Assembly: GCF_005887095.1 (NCBI RefSeq)
Contig: NZ_PNCI01000036.1
Span: 1-35,431, forward strand
Source: Pseudoalteromonas rubra
GTDB lineage: Bacteria; Pseudomonadota; Gammaproteobacteria; Enterobacterales; Alteromonadaceae
DNA: 35,431 nt
Reading direction: 5' to 3'
In this document: positions 21,232 to 29,475 of the stretch, piece after piece
How the letters are laid out: each line of letters starts with the position of its first letter
How positions within the stretch are numbered: position 1 is the first letter of the stretch
Notes under the pieces: model-generated
The model's input: only the letters and a program-made list of their open reading frames with translations
What the model was told of the DNA's origin: nothing
The model's database searches: none
Translations under genes and position numbers: made by a program

Positions 21232-22431
21232 ATGCCCCAGACCGACCCGCAACAAACTACAAACAACCACAGCAAGCAATCACATACGATTGCAACTGCT
21301 GTTGTAGCATTGACTACTGACCGCAAAGACAGCTATGGCGTGGCTGTTTGCAAGCTCAGCGCAGACATTAACGAGCAAGGCGTTAGCCCACGCGTGCAGC
21401 TAATGCCCGACGGTCCATTCAAATCTCATCATGATGGTCGTCCCGGAGATGTTGCCTCTGGCCATTGGTTGCTCGATGACACCGCCTGGCAGTTCCTTCA
21501 GGCAAATGCCGCCCTGCGTAACAACGATTACCACTTTGATTATGAACATCAGACTATGCTGGCCGAATCCAATGGTCAGCCAGCTCCAGCCAGTGGTTGG
21601 TTTAAGCCAGCGGACATTGAATATGTTCCGGGGCAAGGTTTATTTGCCCTAAACGTCAAGTGGACTAAACGCGCAAGCGATTTAATTAAGAACGACGAAT
21701 ACCGTTATGTGAGCCCAGTTTTTTCTTATGACAAACAAACGGGTCGCCCCGTCGCACTCAAGCACTTTGCACTAACCAATGATCCGGCTCTGGATGGCCT
21801 GAGCCAGGTTGTTGCCCTTAAAACCCAATTCCCCAATCAACCCGGAGAAACACCGATGAACGAAGCCCTAAAGCTATTGGCTGAACTTGGTATTACCGTT
21901 GCTGATGGTCAGAACCCTGAGCCTCAACACTATGACCAGGGCATGGCCGCTCTCACAGCACTAAAAGCCAAAGCCGAGTCAGCCGACAACCTGACAACAC
22001 AGCTCAATGATGCCACTCAGCAAGTTGCTGCACTGAAGGCAAATAATACTAACAGTGTAGACCTGAGCCAGTACGTACCAAAGGCCGTTGCAGACGCATA
22101 CCGCACAGAGCTGGCAGCCCTGAAAAGCCAGAATGATGGGCTATCTATTGACCAGGAGATTGAAAATGCCCGAAAGAATGGCCGAGTCCTTGCCGCTGAA
22201 GTGGATTGGTTAAAAGACCTGGCTGATCAGCAAGGCTTTGCCGTCCTAAAAGCAAACCTAGACGCGCGCTCACCCATTGCCGCCCTAACTGCCCAGCAAA
22301 CCACCCAAACCAAACTGCCGGATGGAAAACAAACAGGTGTCGCAGCGCTGACGACTGAAGACAAATACGCAGCTGACCAACTCGGTATCAGCTACAAAGA
22401 TTACGCAAAACTGAAAGAGGATGACCAATAA
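21232..22431 (+). CDS. Head maturation protease (Mu gpI-like) fused in frame with scaffold
   Basis: 399 residues. The N-terminal protease domain (about 20-200) has the Mu gpI pattern: VQLMPDGPFKSHHDGRP, HFDYEHQTMLA, APASGWFKP and DEYRYVSPVFSYD. The C-terminal 190 residues are helical, glutamine/alanine-rich and scaffold-like (gpZ). The protease removes the scaffold during prohead maturation. As in Mu, the scaffold can also be made alone from an internal start (21856). The gene ends in TAATG overlapping the capsid gene. Confidence 0.9.
   Translation: MPQTDPQQTTNNHSKQSHTIATAVVALTTDRKDSYGVAVCKLSADINEQGVSPRVQLMPDGPFKSHHDGRPGDVASGHWLLDDTAWQFLQANAALRNNDYHFDYEHQTMLAESNGQPAPASGWFKPADIEYVPGQGLFALNVKWTKRASDLIKNDEYRYVSPVFSYDKQTGRPVALKHFALTNDPALDGLSQVVALKTQFPNQPGETPMNEALKLLAELGITVADGQNPEPQHYDQGMAALTALKAKAESADNLTTQLNDATQQVAALKANNTNSVDLSQYVPKAVADAYRTELAALKSQNDGLSIDQEIENARKNGRVLAAEVDWLKDLADQQGFAVLKANLDARSPIAALTAQQTTQTKLPDGKQTGVAALTTEDKYAADQLGISYKDYAKLKEDDQ
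21856..22431 (+). CDS. Internal-start scaffold protein (Mu gpZ-like)
   Basis: ATG 21856 lies in the protease frame, preceded by CCCGGAGAAACACCG, a good ribosome-binding site in the middle of a gene. It gives a 191-residue protein (MNEALKLLAELGITVADGQN...) with heptad-like helices, as expected for a scaffold. Mu makes gpZ from the 3' part of gene I in the same way. Confidence 0.75.
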   Translation: MNEALKLLAELGITVADGQNPEPQHYDQGMAALTALKAKAESADNLTTQLNDATQQVAALKANNTNSVDLSQYVPKAVADAYRTELAALKSQNDGLSIDQEIENARKNGRVLAAEVDWLKDLADQQGFAVLKANLDARSPIAALTAQQTTQTKLPDGKQTGVAALTTEDKYAADQLGISYKDYAKLKEDDQ

Positions 22432-23339
22432 TGGCCATTGTTACTCCTGCACTTATTACATCACTGTTTACCGGCTTCAAAAAGAACTTTGAAGATGGTA
22501 AGTCGGAAGCTGACCCACAATACATGAAGATAGCGACTGTCATTACATCAACAACTAAATCCAACACCTATGGGTGGCTGGGGAAATTCCCAAGCCTCAA
22601 AAAGTGGGTTGGCCCGCGTACGATTGAGAATATGAAGGCGCATGCCTATACGATCATTAATGAGGATTATGAATCCACGGTAGGGGTAGACAAAAACGAC
22701 ATCGAAGACGATGAACTCGGTATCTACGCACCAATTTTTAAAGAAATGGGTTCTGCGGCTGCGATCCATCCGGATGAGTCTTGCTTCCCTCTATTGCCAT
22801 TGGGATTCTCCAATCTATGTTATGACGGCCAAAATTATTTTGATACGGATCACCCCGTCGCAGAAAAAGCAGATGGTACCGGAACAATTACTTCAGTAGC
22901 AAACATGACCGAAGATCCAGGCTATACAGGTGAGCCATGGTTTGTACTGGATACATCGAAAGCCATCAAGCCGATCATCTTTCAGGAACGTAAGAAGCCC
23001 CAGCTCGTATCCATGACCAAGGTCGATGATGAAGCCGTGTTTATGAGTAAACAGTTTCGTTATGGCGTTGACTGTCGCGATGCTGCCGGTTTCGGGTTCT
23101 GGCAAATGGCATATGCCAACAAACGGGCATTAACTCCTGACAACCTGTGGGACAGCATCAGCAAAATGCGTGAGTTTAAAGCGGATGGTGGCAGAAAGCT
23201 GGGTATTAAACCCACATTGCTTGTGGTTCCAGCAGGTATGGAAAAGCAAGCCACACGGATGCTCGAACGCGAGTTAGATTCCAATAGCTCCAACGAACTC
23301 AAAGGCCGCCTCGAATTATTGGTGGCTGACTACCTATAA
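22431..23339 (+). CDS. Major capsid protein (Mu gpT-like)
   Basis: 302 residues, HK97-type fold expected. Family signs are the opening AIVTPALITSLFTGFKKNFEDG, a 'TSTTKSNTYGWLGKFPSLKKWVG' segment near 39-61, and the C-terminal 'KPTLLVVPAGMEKQATRMLERE'. It is coupled to the protease/scaffold gene, as Mu T follows Z. No insertion or truncation is seen. Confidence 0.93.
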   Translation: MAIVTPALITSLFTGFKKNFEDGKSEADPQYMKIATVITSTTKSNTYGWLGKFPSLKKWVGPRTIENMKAHAYTIINEDYESTVGVDKNDIEDDELGIYAPIFKEMGSAAAIHPDESCFPLLPLGFSNLCYDGQNYFDTDHPVAEKADGTGTITSVANMTEDPGYTGEPWFVLDTSKAIKPIIFQERKKPQLVSMTKVDDEAVFMSKQFRYGVDCRDAAGFGFWQMAYANKRALTPDNLWDSISKMREFKADGGRKLGIKPTLLVVPAGMEKQATRMLERELDSNSSNELKGRLELLVADYL

Positions 23340-23386
23340 ACCCCATGGCCCGGCACGGGCCATTACTCAACAGGATGGAAAATGAA

Positions 23387-23809
23387 ATGGCTAATCAACC
23401 TATTCAGCATGCGTGTATCGTCTCTCAGCAACCGGATGGCTATCGCCGTGCTGGCATTGCCCTCACGCGTGGAGAGAACAAGCACCAGGTCACTGAGTCA
23501 CAGCTTGAAGCTCTTAAAGCAGACTCACGCCTCTCGGTGCAAATTGTGTCGGCGGATGAAAATGCAAATGCGACACCACACCTGGAGCCAGGAGGTGTGG
23601 GCAGCACTATAAAACTGGACCTGAGCAACGCCCCGGACGAACTGGCGCACATCATTGCAGCTATCCACGAGCTGAAGCCGTCCAAAAAGCCGACCGTGGA
23701 TGAATTGGCGTTTGAAGTAGATGGCGTTGACGGTGAGCAAAAACCAACTGCTCAGCAACGTGATGATGCCTGGTCCTGGTATCAAACCCATGTTGTAAGC
23801 ACGGAGTAA
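23387..23809 (+). CDS. Mu gp35-like (HI1506-type) head-tail region protein
   Basis: 140 residues from ATG 23387, with GGA seven bases upstream; ATG 23375 would add four residues. The N-terminus has CIVSQQPDGYRRAGIALTRG and TESQLEALKADSRLSV, the pattern of the small gp35/HI1506 family that follows the capsid gene in Mu-type phages. The C-terminal half is acidic. Possibly a capsid-decoration or neck component. Confidence 0.78.
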   Translation: MANQPIQHACIVSQQPDGYRRAGIALTRGENKHQVTESQLEALKADSRLSVQIVSADENANATPHLEPGGVGSTIKLDLSNAPDELAHIIAAIHELKPSKKPTVDELAFEVDGVDGEQKPTAQQRDDAWSWYQTHVVSTE

Positions 23810-23813
23810 CCCT

Positions 23814-24242
23814 ATGACCTACGCAACCGCCGACGATATGAAAACTCGGTTTAACGACCAGGATTTGATTTTGCTCACGGAACGTGAAAACAGCACTCCA
23901 GGTGAAGTTGATATGATGGTATTAACTCAGTCACTGGTAGATGCCAGCGCTGAAATAAATGCTTACCTGTCTGGCCGCTATACGCTCCCGCTGAGCACGG
24001 TGCCTACGGCTCTGGTACGAGTGTGTTGTGATATCGCTCGCTACTTTTTAAGTAGTGATAACGCGCCGGAGCATATACACCAGCGCTACACCGATGCGCT
24101 CAAGTTCTTGAAGTTGGTCAACGAAGGCAAAGTGGCACTGGGAATTGATAGCCAGGGCGACAAAGCAACAACCAACGACACCGCACATATCGAGTCGGCG
24201 GGTAGCGTATTCGCGCGCGATAAGTCAACGGGGTTCATCTGA
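23814..24242 (+). CDS. Head-tail connector, DUF1320 (Mu gp36-like)
   Basis: 142 residues. The DUF1320 pattern is MTYATADDMKTRFNDQDLILLTERE at the N-terminus, then AEINAYLSGRYTLPLSTVPTALVRVCCDIARYFL. It is the gp6-like connector placed under the portal. Overlaps the next gene (CTGATG). Confidence 0.9.
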   Translation: MTYATADDMKTRFNDQDLILLTERENSTPGEVDMMVLTQSLVDASAEINAYLSGRYTLPLSTVPTALVRVCCDIARYFLSSDNAPEHIHQRYTDALKFLKLVNEGKVALGIDSQGDKATTNDTAHIESAGSVFARDKSTGFI

Positions 24243-24658
24243 TGTTTGAGATCAGTGATGACTACCTGGCTGCGGGCCCGCTCCTGGACAAAGCCCTGAG
24301 CGCTGTAACGGGTATTAGACATGTGCAGCATGTGAATGACCTGGCAGAGATAGACAAACCCACACACACACCGTGCCTGTTCTATGTCTATTACGGCGAC
24401 CAACTGGCGGAAACGGCCCATGCTGGCGCAAATGTTCAGCTAAAGCAAACCTGGCTGGTCATCCTGGCCGAACGCAAAGGCAGCAAAAGTGCTGGCCAAA
24501 ATCTGGCGGCAACAATTCGCGCGGTGGCAGGAAAAATGACCGGCCCGGCTGGCCCCTGGCAACGCGTAAACACCCCAATCAAACCGAGATACACAAGCGG
24601 CCATGCGTTTTACCCGCTGGCCTTTACCTGTCAAATGAGATTTAAAGGAGCACTGTAA
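24242..24658 (+). CDS. Tail terminator-like protein (Mu gp37 position)
   Basis: 138 residues. Features include HTPCLFYVYYGDQLAETAH near 40-58, a 'QTWLVILAERKG' strand, and a 'PIKPRYTSGHAFYPLAFTCQMRF' C-terminal strand, fitting the small alpha/beta tail terminator fold of Mu gp37/lambda U-type proteins. Position between the connector and the tail tube supports the role of capping the tail tube. Confidence 0.8.
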   Translation: MFEISDDYLAAGPLLDKALSAVTGIRHVQHVNDLAEIDKPTHTPCLFYVYYGDQLAETAHAGANVQLKQTWLVILAERKGSKSAGQNLAATIRAVAGKMTGPAGPWQRVNTPIKPRYTSGHAFYPLAFTCQMRFKGAL

Positions 24659-25404
24659 TGAGTGGCTTATTAGTAGCGGGCAATTTCTTTATTGACCGAT
24701 TAAATTCACAAGGCCAGAGCCTGGGTATTTTTGGCCCTATCAACATGACCAAACTCACTGTTAAAACGGATGCCGACACAGTTACCCGCCCGTCAAAGAA
24801 AAAAGAGAGCTACGGGCAGGCGCTGGATGATGTAAAAATCGCTAAGCCTGCGGAAGTCGCGTGCGAGTTTGACGACCAGCCAGCCGAGCTGCTGGCTCTG
24901 GCACTTATGGGTAAAGTGAAGGCGTTAAACGAAGGCAGCGGCACCGTAACAGATGAAGCCAAAACCTTACCCGCGAACCAGGGCTGGCTGGAACTGGGCC
25001 ATAAGAACCTGGCCACTGATGGATTAGTTGTAAAGCAAGGTGCCACACCGCTGGCACTCGGGGCCGATTTTGAAGTCAATTATGCGCTGGGCATGATCCG
25101 TTCAGTCGAAGGTGGCGCAGTCGCAGCCGGTGGCAGCATTACAGTGACCTATCAACACAATGCCCGAAGCGGCAAAACCATTGAAGGCGGCATGGAATCG
25201 CAGGTCCGGGCCCGTATTTTTGGTGAAGGCACGAACCTGGCAAATGGCAAAGCCATCGAGCTGGAGATTTTCGACGCTTCAATGATGCCTGATAAAGAGA
25301 TCGACTTTGCGGCAAGTGAATTTGTCAGCGGCGGACTCTCCGGCACCGCCAAGCTCCCTCAGGGGAAAACGTCCCCGTTCACGTACACCGAGTTAGACGC
25401 ATAG
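24658..25404 (+). CDS. Major tail tube protein
   Basis: 248 residues, overlapping the upstream gene by one base (TAATG). It is beta-rich with a two-part build. Residues 1-90 look like a tube domain (MTKLTVKTDADTVTRPSKKK). Residues about 95-185 are a repeat-like strand region with DFEVNYALGMIRSVEGGAVAAGGSITVTYQ, similar to tube proteins of siphoviruses. No sheath gene precedes it, in contrast to Mu, so the tail is probably non-contractile. Assigned by context and shape. Confidence 0.75.
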   Translation: MSGLLVAGNFFIDRLNSQGQSLGIFGPINMTKLTVKTDADTVTRPSKKKESYGQALDDVKIAKPAEVACEFDDQPAELLALALMGKVKALNEGSGTVTDEAKTLPANQGWLELGHKNLATDGLVVKQGATPLALGADFEVNYALGMIRSVEGGAVAAGGSITVTYQHNARSGKTIEGGMESQVRARIFGEGTNLANGKAIELEIFDASMMPDKEIDFAASEFVSGGLSGTAKLPQGKTSPFTYTELDA

Positions 25405-25410
25405 TTCCCA

Positions 25411-25432
25411 TTGGGGTCTCGGCCCCTTTTTT
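25411..25432 (+). terminator. Terminator between tail tube and tape measure
   Basis: GGGG-TCTCGG-CCCC is followed by six T. The stem is short but GC-only. It would lower transcription of the tape measure and tail-tip genes relative to the abundant capsid and tube proteins. The usual tail-assembly chaperone gene is missing from this interval. Confidence 0.6.
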
Positions 25433-25469
25433 CAAATAGTAAAACCCCTTTTAATATTGAGAAACTGGC

Positions 25470-28400
25470 ATGGCAGATAAAACACTACAGTTAGCGCTCA
25501 GAGTTGTTGCTGAAGCAACCGGCAAACAAAATATCGAGCAGCTCGTAACTGAGTTGCGACATATCGAGCAAACGGCTGAAAATGCAGCCCCGGCCACTGA
25601 GCAGTTGGCCAGCCAGTTTGATAGCGCCGCCACCTCAGCCACAAAAACCAGTACGCAGGCCGGTGAGCTTGCCAACGAACTGGATAAACTCGGTGATCAA
25701 CAAGACGCTATCCGCAGTTTTGAGCAATCCAGAACCGAGCTGGACCAACAGGCCATAGCAACGGCAGCAGCCACCCAGGCACTGGAAGAGTTTCGGCGCG
25801 AAACCAAAAGTGCCAGTCAACCTACCGACGAGCTAACGCGCACTATTGAGCAGGCAGAAAAGTCGCTGGCTGAGATGCGTGACGAGCTGACCAGGCAAAC
25901 AACAAAACATGCGGCGCTACAGCAGGAGCTGCGACGCTCCGGCATAGATGTTAATAACCTCAAGGTCGCCAAGCGCGAGCTGGGTGCCCAGTTTAATAAA
26001 GCCGGAAAAGCCGTTGATGGATTTACGCAAGATCTAAAACAAGGTAATGCAGCCCAGCAGGCACACGCCGCCAGCCTGAGCAATGTGGCTGGCAAAGTCG
26101 CAGCACTGGCTACCGCATATTTCGGCCTAGATCAGGTTGGCCAGGCCGTTCGCAGTGTCTTCGAAACTGGCGATAAGTTCGAAAAACTCGGCGTACAGAT
26201 GACCGGGCTCATGGGCAGCATTGCCGGTGGTGAAAAGGCCACTCAGTGGATTGCTCAATTTACCAAAAACACGCCGCTACAGCTGGGTGAAGTATCTCAG
26301 GCATTCGTAAAGCTTAAAGCTTTTGGATTGGACCCAATGGATGGCACGCTACAAGCCATCACAGATAGCGCGCTGAAACTCGGCGGCGGCTATCAGGAAG
26401 TCGAGGGGATCAGTCTTGCCCTGGGCCATGCCTGGGCCAAGCAAAAGTTACAAGGAGAAGAGATCCTCCAGCTGGTCGAACGTGGTGTGCCAGTCTGGGA
26501 TATGCTGCAAAACGTCACCGGCAAAAATGTGGAAGAACTCCAGAAGCTGGCCAGCGCAGGTAAACTGGGTCGTGACGTTATCAAGCAATTGATTGATGAA
26601 ATGGGCCGCACCAGCGCCGGTAGTGCCGCTGCACAAATGGCCCTGTTCAGCGGCCAGGTTTCCAATGCAAAAGACAACATTGAGCAATTCTATAATCTGA
26701 TTGCTCAGTCCGGTGCTATGGACTGGCTCAAAGCGCAGCTCACAGAATTAAACACCCAGTTTGCTGAGATGGCCGCAGACGGCCGGTTGCGGGAATGGGC
26801 GCAGTCAGCCAGTGACGCCATCGTCAACGCAGGCACGGTCATCAAAAACACCATCACAACACTGTATGAGTTTCGGGAGGAAATCGGTTTTGTGGCCAAA
26901 GCCTGGCTGGCATTAAAGATAGGTTCATATTTCAGCAACGTAGTGTCGGGCGCTGTTGCTGCCACCCGCGCATTTACCACATATAAAACAGCCATTACGT
27001 CTGCGACCGTTGCCACACAGGTCGCGACGGCGGCAACCACTAAATGGAGAAATGCACTCGGCTTTATTGTTCGTGGTGGTCTTTATACTGCACTCATAAA
27101 TGAGCTGGTTAATGTGGGTGTTGAGTACAACAACCTCCTGACCATTGAGGCCCAGGTAGAAAAAAGCCGCCGGGCCGCTCAGCTGACAGCCGCAGAGCTG
27201 GCTGCCGAGTTCCAGTCCATCAGTGAGAAAACGGGTGTGCTGGTTACGAACATGGAAGAACTTGAAGCGGCCCTGGACAGCGGAACCATTGCCTGGAATG
27301 AACAACTGGGTATTTATGAAGGTGTAGCCAAAAAACAACAAGAACTGGCCGAAGCAGCAAAGCAGGCAGCTGAAGCAGAACGCCAGCGTGCTGAGTTTTT
27401 AAAACTTACCGTGCCTGAAGCACTTAAAGTCATCGAGACGTTGGAGTCTCAGAGCCAGAGCCTGAGCGGTGTACGCGATGGTGTGGATGGGTTTATACAA
27501 TCACTCGAATCCGCGCGAACTGCACTACAGGGCGCGGGAGACGAATACTCACAACAAATTTTGCTCATCGACGAACTAAAGGGCAGATTTGAAGCCCATA
27601 ATGAGAGTCTCGAACGTCAGGCGTATTTATCAAACGACCTGAGTGCAGCTTATAAAAAGTTAGGTCTGGAGAGCAGCGAAGCACTCAAAAAGTCGGCCGC
27701 GGAATTACAAGGTGCGTTTGAACTGATCCAGCAAAGTAACGAGCCGATAGCGCTGCAACAGGCTGCATTTTTAAAATGGGCTGATTCGGCAGTCAAGGCT
27801 GCCGATGCGACTGGTGAGGTTGTGCCAGCCAGCGTTAAAGCTGCGGCTGCGGCCCTTGGCCTGACCAAGGAGCTGGAAAAACTGATTGAAAAAGCCAACC
27901 AGCTCAAACCGGCTACCGATGGCAACAGCGAAGCCGTAGAGCGTTATACCAATGCGCTGAATAAGACCCGCGCGGCCATGGAGAATAACAAAAAAATCCT
28001 GGAAAGCTCGACCGCTACAGCCAAGCAAAAAGAAGCTGCTCAAAACGCACTGAATAAACAGTTCGGTATTGCTATCCAGCAAGAAACCGATCTGGCCAAA
28101 GTGCGCGAGCTGGAAACCATGAAAGCCAGGGAACTGATGGTTGAACAGCGCAAACTGGAACAGGAACTGGCTCAGCTCAACCAGCAATACAAGACCGGTG
28201 CGATAAATGCCCAAGATTACCAGGATAAACAAGACCGGGTGAATGGTGTTCTGAAGGTCGTGAATAATCTGCTGGGTGATGTGAAAAACGCCCAAGATGC
28301 CGCCACCAATGCAACTCAAAAAGGCACACAGACAACCGTAGCTGCAACTCTGGCAAATCAGCAACACGTTGATAGTCTCCGCGCACAACAAAGCGCTTTA

Positions 28401-29114
28401 ACAGAAGTTGGCAAAAGTGCGACCCTGGCCGCTGGTGAATTGGAGAGTTACTGGAAAGTCAGCGCCAGGTCGTCTGCTGGGTCATCCAACTCAGGCGGCT
28501 ATCGAGACGATCGGCCCACCGTCGAAACCATCGTCGATTACAATGAAAAAAATCCTGGCGCGTACAATTTTACGAGCCTAGAAGTTCAGGCTGAGAAAGC
28601 CCGCCGGGACAGCGCACAGCTGAGAGACCAACAATATGCCCGATTTGAGCGCGACATTAAAAGGGCTAAATCACGCAATCAGCTCAATGAAATTTACAAC
28701 AAAATATTTAACCAGCTAAATCACCTGGAACAAGAACAGCGTATAGCCCTGGGCGAATTGATTAAGCAGCAGAAAGAGGCACTAAACAAAGCGCAAACAC
28801 AAAATTCAGCCGCGCCTTCACCTAGCCCTACGCAAAATGCTGCGTCCGCATCAGTTGCAGCTCCTTCGTCAATTCGCTACAGCCGGATTTACCAATCTCC
28901 AGAGAGCTTCAGCCAGACTAACCAACCCCAATCTTCTGACAGTGGCGATTTAGCAGCGGCCGTTAAAGACCTGGTGCAGCTACTCACCAGCCAGCACAGC
29001 GGCAAAACCATTAAACTCGACCTGTCTCTCCCAGGTGGCAACCAGGCAGAAATCAGTGCCAATGTCACGGAGCGGGTGCTAAACGAACTAGAAAAACTGA
29101 GCCTAGTACAATGA
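25470..29114 (+). CDS. Tail tape measure protein
   Basis: 1214 residues. Long helical N-terminal part (to about 215) rich in Q/E/A, then a tape-measure core (about 220-420: KFEKLGVQMTGLMGSIAGGEKA, TKNTPLQLGEVSQAFVKLKAFGLDP, ERGVPVWDMLQNVTGKNVEEL). A hydrophobic segment follows near 470-510 (FVAKAWLALKIGSYFSNVVSGAV), then long coiled regions and a low-complexity Ser/Pro/Gln stretch near 1110-1150. At about 0.15 nm per residue the tail would be near 180 nm, which fits a siphovirus. The start has only a weak site (GAG 10 bases upstream). Confidence 0.93.
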   Translation: MADKTLQLALRVVAEATGKQNIEQLVTELRHIEQTAENAAPATEQLASQFDSAATSATKTSTQAGELANELDKLGDQQDAIRSFEQSRTELDQQAIATAAATQALEEFRRETKSASQPTDELTRTIEQAEKSLAEMRDELTRQTTKHAALQQELRRSGIDVNNLKVAKRELGAQFNKAGKAVDGFTQDLKQGNAAQQAHAASLSNVAGKVAALATAYFGLDQVGQAVRSVFETGDKFEKLGVQMTGLMGSIAGGEKATQWIAQFTKNTPLQLGEVSQAFVKLKAFGLDPMDGTLQAITDSALKLGGGYQEVEGISLALGHAWAKQKLQGEEILQLVERGVPVWDMLQNVTGKNVEELQKLASAGKLGRDVIKQLIDEMGRTSAGSAAAQMALFSGQVSNAKDNIEQFYNLIAQSGAMDWLKAQLTELNTQFAEMAADGRLREWAQSASDAIVNAGTVIKNTITTLYEFREEIGFVAKAWLALKIGSYFSNVVSGAVAATRAFTTYKTAITSATVATQVATAATTKWRNALGFIVRGGLYTALINELVNVGVEYNNLLTIEAQVEKSRRAAQLTAAELAAEFQSISEKTGVLVTNMEELEAALDSGTIAWNEQLGIYEGVAKKQQELAEAAKQAAEAERQRAEFLKLTVPEALKVIETLESQSQSLSGVRDGVDGFIQSLESARTALQGAGDEYSQQILLIDELKGRFEAHNESLERQAYLSNDLSAAYKKLGLESSEALKKSAAELQGAFELIQQSNEPIALQQAAFLKWADSAVKAADATGEVVPASVKAAAAALGLTKELEKLIEKANQLKPATDGNSEAVERYTNALNKTRAAMENNKKILESSTATAKQKEAAQNALNKQFGIAIQQETDLAKVRELETMKARELMVEQRKLEQELAQLNQQYKTGAINAQDYQDKQDRVNGVLKVVNNLLGDVKNAQDAATNATQKGTQTTVAATLANQQHVDSLRAQQSALTEVGKSATLAAGELESYWKVSARSSAGSSNSGGYRDDRPTVETIVDYNEKNPGAYNFTSLEVQAEKARRDSAQLRDQQYARFERDIKRAKSRNQLNEIYNKIFNQLNHLEQEQRIALGELIKQQKEALNKAQTQNSAAPSPSPTQNAASASVAAPSSIRYSRIYQSPESFSQTNQPQSSDSGDLAAAVKDLVQLLTSQHSGKTIKLDLSLPGGNQAEISANVTERVLNELEKLSLVQ

Positions 29115-29473
29115 TTGAAATAAATGGTACACAACACGAGCAGTTCGTCTGGGTTGATGAGTTCAATTACCAGGCAGTTGCTGAACAATCTGAGCGCGCA
29201 CTTAATGGCGCTCCCCATATTGAAAAAACAGCTATCCCCGTTGGCCGCCCCATTACGCTCCAAAGCCAACTAGAAAGCGCCACTATATATAAGGCGCTAT
29301 TTGCTCATGCCACAAGCACGCTGACTGATTTTACTATCACCATACGCGGCACGGTTTACCAGGTAATGTGGAACCACAGCCTGCAACCAGTCACCGGCAC
29401 CCCTGTTTCTCTGTACTCAGATGCTGAGCCAGATTATTTCCAGGACATAACTTTGAAATTTAAAACGGTGTGA
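29111..29473 (+). CDS. Small tail-tip protein (120 aa)
   Basis: The start overlaps the tape measure stop (ATGA). The protein is beta-rich with EQFVWVDEFNYQAVAEQ near 9-25 and FTITIRGTVYQVMWNH near 75-90. Position directly after the tape measure corresponds to lambda M or the distal-tail adaptors. No family recognised by motif. Confidence 0.7.
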   Translation: MIEINGTQHEQFVWVDEFNYQAVAEQSERALNGAPHIEKTAIPVGRPITLQSQLESATIYKALFAHATSTLTDFTITIRGTVYQVMWNHSLQPVTGTPVSLYSDAEPDYFQDITLKFKTV

Positions 29474-29475
29474 CC

